DNA of 64,000 bases from Pseudonocardia endophytica. GTDB lineage: Bacteria > Actinomycetota > Actinomycetes > Mycobacteriales > Pseudonocardiaceae. This document shows positions 35,674 through 43,897 of this stretch, in pieces. The position numbers and the translations under genes are program-made. The DNA lies in NCBI RefSeq assembly GCF_004339565.1, contig NZ_SMFZ01000001.1:3844001-3908000 (forward strand), written 5' to 3'. A model generated the notes under the pieces. The model did not search any database and was not told the origin of the DNA. It saw only the letters and a list, made by a program, of their open reading frames with translations. The first letter of the stretch is position 1. Each line of letters opens with the position of its first letter.

Positions 35674-38340
35674 GTGACGGTGCCGACGGCTCACGACGTT
35701 CCGGAGTCCGACGTGCTCACCGGCGCACCCGCTGCAGGACACATGGTTGGCGACGTACGACGCAAACCAGACATACCGCGGCTGGTCGGGATCGTCGGCC
35801 CCGCCGGGAGCGGTAAATCCGTAACTGTGCGTGAGATCACGTCAGCCTGGCGAGTGAACGGGGTTGACGTCCATCTGGGTGATCCCCCGGACGACCTTCC
35901 GGCCGACACGGCGCTCGTCGTGGACGATGCGCACCTCCTCGACGACGCCGCCGTCGAGCGTGTGCGACGCCGCGCGGCCGAGCCGGGCGCCCGCGTCGTC
36001 GTGGCGCGGAGGCCGTGGCCGCGCAGCGCCGCCGTCGCGCGGCTCGGGACGCTGCTGGCGTCCGAACAGGCCCCCGTCGTGCTCGGTGCGCTGGACCAGG
36101 CGGGTGTGGCCGCCAGGGCCGCGCGGGCGCTCGGCCGTCGCCCGGCACCGTGGTTCGCCCGCCGGGTGCACGAGCGGACGCTCGGGTCGCCGTGGCTCAC
36201 CGACCGGCTGATCCGCGCACTGCTGTCCACACCGGACCGCGCCCGGTTCGTCGACGACGGCGCGAACGAGGATCCCGGTCCGTCCCGCGGGCTGTCCGAC
36301 GCGCTCACCGAGGAGATCGCCGACGTCGTCGACGCGGAGGACCGGCGGGTGGCCGAGCTGGTGCTGGCCGTCGCGCTCGGTGCGCCCGCGGACGCGGAGG
36401 TGCTGGGTCCCCTGCTCGGCCTCGTGGACGCCGCGGGAAGCGGTGTCGACGAGCTGGACGAGCTGGTCGCCCGCGCCTGGGCGGCCGGGCTGTGCGGGCA
36501 GGACGGCACGCCGCTCCCGCTCGTCGCGGACGTTGTCCGGCGGCGCACGGCCCCGGCCCGGCGCACCGAGGTCCGGCGCCTCCTCGCCGAGATCGAGCTG
36601 GACCGCGGCGGGAGCGTGCTGAGCGTCGCCCGGTCGATGGTGGGCGGCGGCGCGACCGGCGACCGCGCCGCGGCGGTGTTCACGGCGGCCGCCGACGAGG
36701 GCGCGCGCGAGGAGCAGGACGACACAGCGGTGCTCTACGCCGAGGCCGTCCGGGCCGGTGCGCCCCCGCTGTCGCTGGCCGCCCGCCGTGCGGAGGCCCA
36801 CCTGCGCGCCGGGGACCTGGACGGCGCGCTCGAGCACTCCGACTCCGTGCTCGGCGCCCTGGACGCCGTCGAACCGACGGACGCGCTGCGCGCCGGTGGC
36901 GTCGCCGCGGCCGTGCTGGCCCGGCGCGGCCTGCTCGCGCGCAGCGCCGAGCTGTACCGGTGGATGGCGGCCGTGTCCGAGGGCTCCGCCCCGACGGCCG
37001 CCGTGCCCGTCCTGATCGGGACCGGTGCCCTTGGCGAGGCCCGTGCGGCGCTCGGGCCCCCTGCCGTCGTGCCGGGCGCGCCACCCCGTGGCCTGCTCGG
37101 GTCGCCGACACTGCTGGCCGGCGCCGAGGAGCTGATCGCGCGCGGCGTGCTGGACTCGGTCGAGGGGTCCCCGACGGCGTCGCTGTCCGGGCTCGCGCGG
37201 GCGTCCGCGCTGCTGGAGTCCGCGCACCGGGCCGCGCTGCTCCCGGACACGCCAGCCGCGCTGGCGGCGCTCGTCGCCGTGCACACCGGGGAGTTCGACG
37301 TCGCCGGCTCCGTCCTGGAGCGGGCGCTCGCGGTCGGTCTGGGCGGGCACCGCGCGCAGACCCGGCACCGCCTGCTGCTCGGCTGGATCGCGCTGCTGCG
37401 CGGGGCGACCCGGGCGGCGGGTGCGCAGCTGGCCGCCGTGGACGGGACCGGCGAGGAGCTCGAGGCGCGCGACGAGTTCCTGGCCGCGTCGCTGCAGGTG
37501 GCACTCGCCCGCCGGGGCGGCGACCTCGGCGCGCTGATGCGGTCCTGGACCAGGGCCCGGGAGGCGATCGTCCGGCACCCGGTGGACCTGTTCGTGCTGC
37601 AGCCGCTCGGCGAGCTGGTCACCGCCGCGACCCGGCTGCGGGAGCAGAGCTGGGTCCGCCCGCACCTCGACGAGGCGGACGCGCTGCTGGACGCACTGGG
37701 ACGTCCCGCGCTGTGGTCGGCGCCGCTGCACTGGGCCCAGCTGCAGGCGGCCGTGCTGGTCGCCGACGCCGACGCCGCCGCCCGGCACACCGAGGCGCTG
37801 GCGGGCGCCGCGGGCGGGAGCCGGTTCGCCGCGGCGATGGCGACGGCGGCGCCGCACTGGGTCGCGTTGCTGGCCGGCCGGGTCGACGCGGAGGCGGTCG
37901 AGGCGGCCGCCCGCGGCCTGCACGCCGTCGGGCTGTCCTGGGACGGCGGCAAGCTGGCCGGGCAGGCCGCCATCCGCACCGAGGACCGCAGGGCGATGAC
38001 CGCCCTGCTCGGCTGCGCCCGGGCGTTGCAGGCCGAGGTGGGGCGGACCGAGGAGGATCCGCCTCCCGCCGCGCCGGCGACCGCCGGCTCGTCCCCAGCG
38101 GGGTCGTCCACATCGGACCGACCGGCCGCGCCCACTCCACCGACCACGTCGGTGCTCAGCGACCGCGAGCGGGAGGTCGCCGAGCTCGTCGTGCAGGGCC
38201 GCACGTACAAGGAGATCGGCGAGACACTGTTCATCTCCGCGAAGACCGTCGAGCACCACGTGGCCCGGATGCGTCAGCGCCTGGGCGTCACCGGACGCGG
38301 GGAGCTGCACGCCCAGCTGCGCCGGATCCTGTCCGGCTGA
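35674..38340 (+). CDS. ATPase-LuxR (LAL/MalT-like) regulator, IniR-like
   Basis: An 888-residue signal-transduction ATPase. Walker A GPAGSGKS (residues 42-49) and Walker B ALVVDDAHLLDD (80-91) are intact. A long Ala/Leu-rich helical, TPR-like sensor region (about 250-800) follows, then a linker and a C-terminal LuxR HTH (about 826-888: LSDREREVAELVVQGRTYKE and AKTVEHHVARMRQRLG). The layout matches IniR (Rv0339c), the mycobacterial activator of iniBAC. It ends 105 bp from the 3' end of the IniC-like gene, convergent with that operon, so it is a strong candidate for its regulator. GTG 35674 is preceded by GAGGGGG; GTG 35680 is an alternative. Confidence 0.85.
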   Translation: MTVPTAHDVPESDVLTGAPAAGHMVGDVRRKPDIPRLVGIVGPAGSGKSVTVREITSAWRVNGVDVHLGDPPDDLPADTALVVDDAHLLDDAAVERVRRRAAEPGARVVVARRPWPRSAAVARLGTLLASEQAPVVLGALDQAGVAARAARALGRRPAPWFARRVHERTLGSPWLTDRLIRALLSTPDRARFVDDGANEDPGPSRGLSDALTEEIADVVDAEDRRVAELVLAVALGAPADAEVLGPLLGLVDAAGSGVDELDELVARAWAAGLCGQDGTPLPLVADVVRRRTAPARRTEVRRLLAEIELDRGGSVLSVARSMVGGGATGDRAAAVFTAAADEGAREEQDDTAVLYAEAVRAGAPPLSLAARRAEAHLRAGDLDGALEHSDSVLGALDAVEPTDALRAGGVAAAVLARRGLLARSAELYRWMAAVSEGSAPTAAVPVLIGTGALGEARAALGPPAVVPGAPPRGLLGSPTLLAGAEELIARGVLDSVEGSPTASLSGLARASALLESAHRAALLPDTPAALAALVAVHTGEFDVAGSVLERALAVGLGGHRAQTRHRLLLGWIALLRGATRAAGAQLAAVDGTGEELEARDEFLAASLQVALARRGGDLGALMRSWTRAREAIVRHPVDLFVLQPLGELVTAATRLREQSWVRPHLDEADALLDALGRPALWSAPLHWAQLQAAVLVADADAAARHTEALAGAAGGSRFAAAMATAAPHWVALLAGRVDAEAVEAAARGLHAVGLSWDGGKLAGQAAIRTEDRRAMTALLGCARALQAEVGRTEEDPPPAAPATAGSSPAGSSTSDRPAAPTPPTTSVLSDREREVAELVVQGRTYKEIGETLFISAKTVEHHVARMRQRLGVTGRGELHAQLRRILSG

Positions 38341-38445
38341 TCCGCGCCGCCGCCGACCCCCTTCCCGAACGAACGGCACCTTCGAGCAATGTCGTTGCCC
38401 GAACGGCCCGTTCGTTCGGAGGTGGAGGTGAGGGGTGGGGGCCGG

Positions 38446-39945
38446 TCAGCGGTGGGCGGCGAGGATCCCCTCGCACGTGCGGACGACGACGCGAGCCGCG
38501 TCCGCGGCGGCGCGGCCGGTCAACGGGCTCTCCGCACGACGCTTCCAGCGGTGCAGCGCATCGCGCGCGGCGTCCCGCAGGTCGGCCGCGTCGGAGCCGC
38601 GATCGAGGCCCAGCCGGGCGGCGGCCGAGCCGCCGTCGCCACCCAGGAGGCGTTCCGCGTCGTCGGCCGCCTCGGCCGGGAACGTGATCGCGCCGCCGCG
38701 GAGGTTGGTGAGCGTCCGCAGCTCCACGAACTCGTGCGCGCCCGCCAGGATCCGTTCCACCTCGGCCCGCAGCGACGCGGTTGCCCGGCGCGGTTCCCGG
38801 CTCAGTACGAGGTCGACCGCGAGCAGCGCGGAGCGTGACTTGAGCAGGTCGCGGCGCTCGGCGAACTGGTTGGTCAGCACGGTCCGCAGCTCGTCCAGCC
38901 CGGAACGGCGGATCAGCTCCGTGGACAGTGTGGACGGATCGGTGACGCCCTGGCGGATCAGCGTCGTCGCCAGCCGCACGCCGAACAGCCCGAACCGCTC
39001 CAGCAGCGCGACCCGGGTGTCGGAGTCCGGACGATCCAGCTCGGCCCGGCCGAAGCGGTCCGCGGACAGCAGCATCGCCTCGACGTCCGAGCGGCTCAGC
39101 GCGGCCAGCTCGGTGAGCGCCTGGTACTCGTCCTGGCGCATCGTGCGGGCCGTCTCGGCCAGCAGCCCGGCCACCGCGACGACGGTCTGGCAGAGGCCGC
39201 GCAGCTTCTCGTCGCCGCGGTAGCGGCGCGCGATCCGCCGCGCCGAGCTGAGCGCGTCGAGCCTGCCGACACCGATCTCGTCGGCGCGGGAGAGCACGGC
39301 GATCGTGTTCACCGGCGTCGCGCGCGCCACGTCGCGGTCGTGGAACGACTCCAGGAACCGGACGTCGCCGGCGTGCAGGTGCCGCATCAGGTAGACGACG
39401 GCGTCGGCGGGCGACGGCGCGTCGTCCGGCACGAGGAACGCCCCCGCGCGGGCGGACGTGTCCACCGAGAGCGATCCGATGCCCGGTGTGTCGATCAGGT
39501 TCGTCGACCGCAGGCTCCGCGACGGCCAGTCGACGAGCAGCCGGTCCACCTGCTCCACCGGCACGCCCTGCAGGTCGAACGAGAGCGCGCCGCGGTGGCG
39601 GGAGATGGTCAGCGGCCGGGGCGGGCCCTGCCGGGGGAACATCTGCACGCGCGGCGACGGCGCGTCCTGGTACCAGGTGACGATCCGGGTGCACTCGCCG
39701 GCGTCGGTCGGCGCGATCTGCTCCCCGACCAGCGCGTTGAGCAGCGTCGACTTGCCCGCCTTGACCTTGCCGGCGATCGCCACCCGCAACGGCTCGGCGA
39801 ACCGCTCCTCGTGGCGGCGCAGCCAACCGGCGGCCTGCGGGGAGTCGGCGTAGGCGTCGATCGTGCGGCGAAGCAGGTCGCGCACCGACGCCGTGAGGTC
39901 CGGTGCGGGGTCGTGACGGGGCAGGGTCCGGCTCGGACCGGTCAT
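38446..39945 (-). CDS. IniC-like dynamin-family GTPase
   Basis: A 499-residue dynamin-like protein. A helical N-terminus precedes G1 GKVKAGKS (residues 59-66). G3 is DTPG (152-155), and G4 is the variant SRAD (219-222) in place of TKxD. The remainder is mostly helical without obvious membrane segments. Position and sequence type correspond to IniC, the partner of IniA in mycobacteria. Bacterial dynamin pairs usually act as heterologous two-subunit membrane-remodelling machines. ATG 39945 overlaps the IniA-like stop (ATGA), giving tight coupling. Expression is likely stress-controlled by the convergent IniR-like regulator. Confidence 0.9.
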   Translation of the reverse strand: MTGPSRTLPRHDPAPDLTASVRDLLRRTIDAYADSPQAAGWLRRHEERFAEPLRVAIAGKVKAGKSTLLNALVGEQIAPTDAGECTRIVTWYQDAPSPRVQMFPRQGPPRPLTISRHRGALSFDLQGVPVEQVDRLLVDWPSRSLRSTNLIDTPGIGSLSVDTSARAGAFLVPDDAPSPADAVVYLMRHLHAGDVRFLESFHDRDVARATPVNTIAVLSRADEIGVGRLDALSSARRIARRYRGDEKLRGLCQTVVAVAGLLAETARTMRQDEYQALTELAALSRSDVEAMLLSADRFGRAELDRPDSDTRVALLERFGLFGVRLATTLIRQGVTDPSTLSTELIRRSGLDELRTVLTNQFAERRDLLKSRSALLAVDLVLSREPRRATASLRAEVERILAGAHEFVELRTLTNLRGGAITFPAEAADDAERLLGGDGGSAAARLGLDRGSDAADLRDAARDALHRWKRRAESPLTGRAAADAARVVVRTCEGILAAHR

Positions 39946-41750
39946 GTCGCCGCCACCTCGACGGTCAGCTTCCGCCCGCGCTCGGCCAGCGCCTCCACCC
40001 GCTCCAGCTCGGCCTTCAGGTCCGCGATGCGCTGCTGCCGGTCGGCGTCGCCCTTCACGGCGGTCTGGGCCGCTGCGACGGACTCGGCCAGCGACTTCGA
40101 CAGCTCGTCGGCCAGCGTCGTGAAGTGGTCGCGCAGCTCCCGCTGGATCTGGCGCATGTTGTCCCGGGAGTCCTTGCCGATCTGGAACGTGGCCTCGTCG
40201 ATGTGCTTGCGCACCGCGCCCTTCGCCTCGGCCTGGCGGCGCTGGACGAGCCGCTTTCGCTCGTCGCGCACGGTCTTGGCGCCGAACAGCAGACCGGCGC
40301 CGATCGAGAGCGGGTTGAGCAGCGCGAACCCGGCGACCGTGCTGGCCAGACCGATCATCAGCAGGCCGCCGTACCCGCCGCGCATGCCGACGAACAGCTT
40401 CTGCCCGACGCCGAAGTTCTCCCCGACCGGCAGCTCGACCGGGTCGACCTTCCCGGCCACCACGCCACCGGAGAGGCGCAGGTCCGGCAGCTGCACGTCG
40501 ACGTCCTCTGCGAAGTGCTCGGCGACCTGCTCGGCCAGCCAGCGCGCCCGTTCGGTGGTCCAGACGAAGTTCTGCGCGACGGCCTGCGACACCTGCTTGT
40601 GGAACCACTCGGTGAACTGGTCCCAGATGTCGGCCGGGTCGGCGTCGTCGAGCAGCTGCTCGCCCTCGCGGGAGACGGTGCGCAGGCGGTCCCGCAGGTC
40701 GTACTCGATGTCCGCGACGAGGTCGTTGATCCCGTCGTTGAGCGTCGTCTGCCAGCGGGCCGAGCGCTGCTTGAGCGAGTCCACGCGCGCCTTCGCCCGC
40801 TCCAGCTCGTCGGTCAGTGCCTGGGCGCGGGCCGGGTCCTCCTGGCTGAGCAGCTCGGCGCGCATCGTCGCCGACAGCGACCCGCAGACCGTCAGCACGT
40901 CCTGGGCCACGGACGTCCGGTCCAGGTCGTCGGCACGGGCGACGACCTTGCGCAGCAGGAACCCGACGAGCTCCTGGAAGCCGGACTCGGCGACGAGCTC
41001 CATGTCCTGGGTGCGCGCCGCGTGCAGGCGCAGCGCCGAGGACACCGGGTAGATCGCGGTGTCGATCCGGGCCCTGGCCAGGTGGCCGTCGTCGAGCTCG
41101 ACGATCCGGCGCCAGTGCGGGTAGAGGTCGGTCTTCGTGACGACGCACCCGACGTTCGGGCACAGCTTCATCGCCGCCTGGAGGAACTCGAGCTCCGGCG
41201 CCGTGTACTCCTGGGACGCGTCCGAGACGAGCACGACGGCGTCGGCCGTCGGCAGTGCGGACATCGTCGCGGCACCGTGCGCGGACCCGAGCCCGCCGAC
41301 GCCGGGGGTGTCGACGAGCACGAGCCCGGTCGACAGCAGCTTGCGCGGGAGCGTCACCTCGGCGCGGGTGAGCCGCGCCTTGTTGCCCGGGTTGCCGGCC
41401 TCGGACACGTAGTCGGCGAGCCTCTCGACCGGCACCGACGTCGTCTCGGTGCGCTGGTGCTCCGGCCCGGTCTCGCGCACGAGCGTCACGGTCGTCTCCG
41501 GACCGTGCTTCACGAGCGTCGGGACGGCCGTGGCGATGTCGTCGTCCACCGGGCAGACCGTGGCGTTGACCAGCGCGTTCACCAGCTGGCTCTTGCCCTG
41601 CTTGAACTCCCCGACGATCAGCACCCGGACGTTCGGGTCGGCCAGGCGGGCCCGGGTGGCCTGCAGCCGCTGGGCGAGGTCGGGCCGTTGGTAGGCGGTG
41701 GTCGCCTTGAGTGCGAGGTCGACGAGATCGACCGCCTCCGGTACCGCCAC
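39942..41750 (-). CDS. IniA-like dynamin-family GTPase
   Basis: A 602-residue dynamin-like GTPase. G1 GEFKQGKS is at residues 47-54, G3 VDTPGVGG at 147-153 and G4 TKTD at 205-208. Long helical bundles contain a hydrophobic hairpin at about 455-490 (GGLLMIGLASTVAGFALLNP then IGAGLLFG), the expected membrane-inserting paddle. Mycobacterial IniA is reported to bind and divide membranes and to contribute to isoniazid/ethambutol tolerance. GTG 41750 is chosen because GGGGGAGG lies nine bases upstream. It is coupled to the IniC-like gene and separated from the upstream IniB-like genes by a 17-bp hairpin. Confidence 0.9.
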   Translation of the reverse strand: MAVPEAVDLVDLALKATTAYQRPDLAQRLQATRARLADPNVRVLIVGEFKQGKSQLVNALVNATVCPVDDDIATAVPTLVKHGPETTVTLVRETGPEHQRTETTSVPVERLADYVSEAGNPGNKARLTRAEVTLPRKLLSTGLVLVDTPGVGGLGSAHGAATMSALPTADAVVLVSDASQEYTAPELEFLQAAMKLCPNVGCVVTKTDLYPHWRRIVELDDGHLARARIDTAIYPVSSALRLHAARTQDMELVAESGFQELVGFLLRKVVARADDLDRTSVAQDVLTVCGSLSATMRAELLSQEDPARAQALTDELERAKARVDSLKQRSARWQTTLNDGINDLVADIEYDLRDRLRTVSREGEQLLDDADPADIWDQFTEWFHKQVSQAVAQNFVWTTERARWLAEQVAEHFAEDVDVQLPDLRLSGGVVAGKVDPVELPVGENFGVGQKLFVGMRGGYGGLLMIGLASTVAGFALLNPLSIGAGLLFGAKTVRDERKRLVQRRQAEAKGAVRKHIDEATFQIGKDSRDNMRQIQRELRDHFTTLADELSKSLAESVAAAQTAVKGDADRQQRIADLKAELERVEALAERGRKLTVEVAAT

Positions 41751-41830
41751 GACTCGACGCCTCCCCCTTCTCCCCGTTCGCGACACAGACTGCCGGATGC
41801 CGGGCGCACGCTCGTTGTTACACCAGAAAG

Positions 41831-41869
41831 ACCGGCCCCCTTCACCCCGGGTGGGTGAAGGGGGCCGGT
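41831..41869 (-). terminator. Strong hairpin between IniB-like and IniA-like genes
   Basis: A perfect 17-bp stem (ACCGGCCCCCTTCACCC with its complement) around a five-base loop. It lies 42 bp past the IniB-like stop and 81 bp before the IniA-like GTG on the transcribed strand. It either ends an abundant IniB mRNA or attenuates read-through into the dynamin genes. Confidence 0.85.
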
Positions 41870-41910
41870 AGGACGACCGCGTTACGGCGTCCGGGTGAGC
41901 ACCCGCGCGA

Positions 41911-42705
41911 TCAGAGCACCGGCAGGTGCAGATCCACGTTGTTGTGCGACAGCAGGTCGGTGTGGCTGTGGTTGTCGACGTCGGTGTGCACCGACGAGTC
42001 GGTGTCCGTGTTGTGCGAGTTGATCGTCTTGTCGATGTCGGTGGTCTCGGTGTGCGTCTTGTTGAACGAGTCGTTCGTCGACGAGTCCGCGGAGGAGTCG
42101 CCGTTCACCGAGAACGCGCTGCCGTCCTTGACGTTCACGTCGCGCACCGCGGAGCCCTCGCCGAACGCGGTCGTGTTGTCGTTGCCGTTCACGACGTGGT
42201 TGCCGTCGCCGACGACGTTGCCGTGGCCGGTGGTGATCGTCGAGTCCTTGATGTCGCCGCCCGCGGCCACCGCGCCGTCACCGGTGGCGTTCACCGAGTG
42301 GTTGTCGATGGTCTGGTTGAAGTCGCCACCGTGGGTGTCGATGTTCTGGTTCACGGACTGGTCGATGATCGTGTCGCGGTCGTCGATGTTGTTCGTGATG
42401 TAGTTGTTGGTGACGTACTTGTCCAGGTACTTCACGCCGGCGTCGTGGTCGGCGTGCGACGCGGGCGGGGGCGGCGGCGGGACGCTGGCGCCGGCCACGT
42501 GGTTGCCGCCGGTGTTGTAGTCGCGGTCGAAGCTGACGTGGTCGTTGTCCGAGGCCAGCACGATCGCGTCGTGCACCTGCTCCGGCGTGACGTTCTGCAG
42601 ACCGCAGGCGCTCAGGGCGCCCTTCGGGTCGTCCTTGAACTCCTGCAGCTTCTCCGGGTCGCGGAGCAGGTCGAGGATGAACTGGAGCAGGGACTTGTCG
42701 GCCAT
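41911..42705 (-). CDS. IniB N-terminal-domain protein 1
   Basis: A 264-residue protein. Residues 1-52 form the IniB N-terminal domain (FILDLLRDPEKLQEFKDDP, ACGLQNVTPEQVHDAIV), a short helical module. Residues 53-60 (SDNDHVSFD) link to a Pro-rich stretch, then a long Asn/Asp/Ser/Thr/His-rich body (about 95-264) with an alternating hydrophobic pattern (VTNNYITNNI, STITTGHGNVVGDGNHVVNG). This suggests a right-handed beta-solenoid with Asn ladders. There is no signal peptide. Residues 196-217 are identical to the paralogue next door. ATG 42705 follows AAGGAC. The role is probably a structural or cargo protein of the dynamin module; inferred. Confidence 0.88.
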   Translation of the reverse strand: MADKSLLQFILDLLRDPEKLQEFKDDPKGALSACGLQNVTPEQVHDAIVLASDNDHVSFDRDYNTGGNHVAGASVPPPPPPASHADHDAGVKYLDKYVTNNYITNNIDDRDTIIDQSVNQNIDTHGGDFNQTIDNHSVNATGDGAVAAGGDIKDSTITTGHGNVVGDGNHVVNGNDNTTAFGEGSAVRDVNVKDGSAFSVNGDSSADSSTNDSFNKTHTETTDIDKTINSHNTDTDSSVHTDVDNHSHTDLLSHNNVDLHLPVL

Positions 42706-42773
42706 GATGGTCGTCCTTCTTCCGGATGGTCACCGGGCGCGTCGGGGCCCGGGGAGATGTGTGGGGATCGGGA

Positions 42774-42802
42774 GCCGGGGCGGGTCGGGGGTCCGCCCCG
42801 GC
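42774..42802 (-). terminator. Hairpin between the two IniB-like genes
   Basis: GCCGGGGCGG pairs with CCGCCCCGGC, a 10-bp stem with a nine-base loop, in the 124-bp gap between the paralogues. It could end the first transcript partially or stabilise the mRNA end. Confidence 0.55.
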
Positions 42803-42829
42803 GCCCGGGGTCTCGCGGTGGAGCGGGGA

Positions 42830-43645
42830 TCAGCCGAAGTGCAGGCCGACGTCGTTGTGCGAACCGATGTCGGTGTGGCTGTGGTCGTCGACGGTCGTGT
42901 GGACCGAGCTGTCGTCGTGCTGGTTGTAGGAGTCGCGGGTCTCGCTGTACGAGTGCGACTCGGTCCAGGTCTTGTTGAACGAGTCGTTCGTGGACGAGTC
43001 GGCGGAGGAGTCGCCGTTCACCGAGAACGCGCTGCCCTTGTCGACCGTCACGCCCTTGACGGCGCTGCCGCTGCCGAACGCGGTGGTGTTGCCGTCGCCG
43101 TGGACGACCTGGTTGTCGTTGCCGACGACGTTGTCGTCGCCGGTGGTGATCGTCGAGCCCGTGATGTTTCCGCCGGCCGCGACGGAGCCGTCGCCGGTCG
43201 CGTTGACCGAGTTGTTGTCGATCGACTGCTCGAAGCTGCCGCCGCCGGTGTCGACGTTCTGGTTCACCGAGTGGTCGATGATCGTGTCGCGGTCGTCGAC
43301 GTTGTTCGTGACGTGGTTGTCCGTCACGTGTTCGCGCCACTGCTCCGGGCCGGTGGTGTGCACGCCGACCTTGCCCCAGTCGATGCCGCCGTCGTGGCCG
43401 CCCCAGGTGGAGCCGAGCCAGTTCGAGCCGGTGTCGTAGTGGCGGTCGAAGCTGACCGTGTCGTTGTCCTGGAACAGGACGATCGCGTCGTGCACGTCCT
43501 CCGGGCTCAGGTGGCCCAGGCCGTACTCCTGCAGCGCCGCGTGCGGGTTCTGCTCGAAGTAGTCGCGCAGCTGGATGGCCTTGTCCTGGCCCTCGAGGCC
43601 GAGGAGCTCCCGGATGAAGTCAATCAGGGTCAGTTGCTCGCTCAT
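42830..43645 (-). CDS. IniB N-terminal-domain protein 2 (paralogue)
   Basis: A 271-residue protein with the same plan as its downstream neighbour. The IniB N-terminal domain (residues 1-57, LIDFIRELLGLEGQDKAIQL, YGLGHLSPEDVHDAIV) has an insertion relative to paralogue 1. Next comes an acidic/Trp-containing linker (WLGSTWGGHDGGIDWGKVG), then an Asn/Asp/Ser/His-rich solenoid-like body. Near-identical blocks with paralogue 1 are SVNATGDG, STITTG, GNTTAFG and residues 205-226. ATG 43645 sits after GGAGACGATC. It is the first gene of the leftward operon and diverges from the Hsp70-like gene across a 252-bp shared promoter region. Confidence 0.88.
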   Translation of the reverse strand: MSEQLTLIDFIRELLGLEGQDKAIQLRDYFEQNPHAALQEYGLGHLSPEDVHDAIVLFQDNDTVSFDRHYDTGSNWLGSTWGGHDGGIDWGKVGVHTTGPEQWREHVTDNHVTNNVDDRDTIIDHSVNQNVDTGGGSFEQSIDNNSVNATGDGSVAAGGNITGSTITTGDDNVVGNDNQVVHGDGNTTAFGSGSAVKGVTVDKGSAFSVNGDSSADSSTNDSFNKTWTESHSYSETRDSYNQHDDSSVHTTVDDHSHTDIGSHNDVGLHFG

Positions 43646-43897
43646 CGGTGATCGTCTCCGGATCGGTGCGTCCCGTCCGTGGATCACGGCCGGTGTTGAT
43701 GGGAAAGCTAGGAGCCGGGGGTCCGGGGGCCATCGGGGATCGCGCCGGGTTCCTACGGGGCCCCTAGGGGGATCGGCCCGGGTCCGGGTCACATGTCGGG
43801 AACCGGGCTAACGACTCCGCCCGCGGGATCGATGGGCCCTACGAGAGCCGCAGCGCCCAGCTCCCCGGGCGCGCGCCCGTACGAGGGGAACCACGTC
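43646..43897. promoter_or_regulatory. Shared divergent promoter region, IniB-like / Hsp70-like
   Basis: 252 bp between divergent genes, with a near-palindrome around 43754-43770 (CCTACGGGGCCCCTAGG, broken by one base on one arm) that could be a regulator site. I could not place confident -35/-10 boxes. The IniR-like LuxR protein is the natural candidate to bind here. Confidence 0.4.

Noticed and set aside
39340..41858. Long forward frames opposite the IniA- and IniC-like genes
   Set aside because: The reverse frames carry intact G1, G3 and G4 GTPase motifs; the forward frames show no domain.
41926..43645. CRISPR-like periodicity in the IniB-like region
   Set aside because: The repeats are degenerate coding repeats of unequal length within an open frame, with no spacer-repeat alternation.
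41926..43651. Forward frames opposite the IniB-like genes, rich in Val/Asp
   Set aside because: They mirror the repetitive Asn/Asp codons of the true genes; the IniB N-terminal domain is only on the reverse strand.
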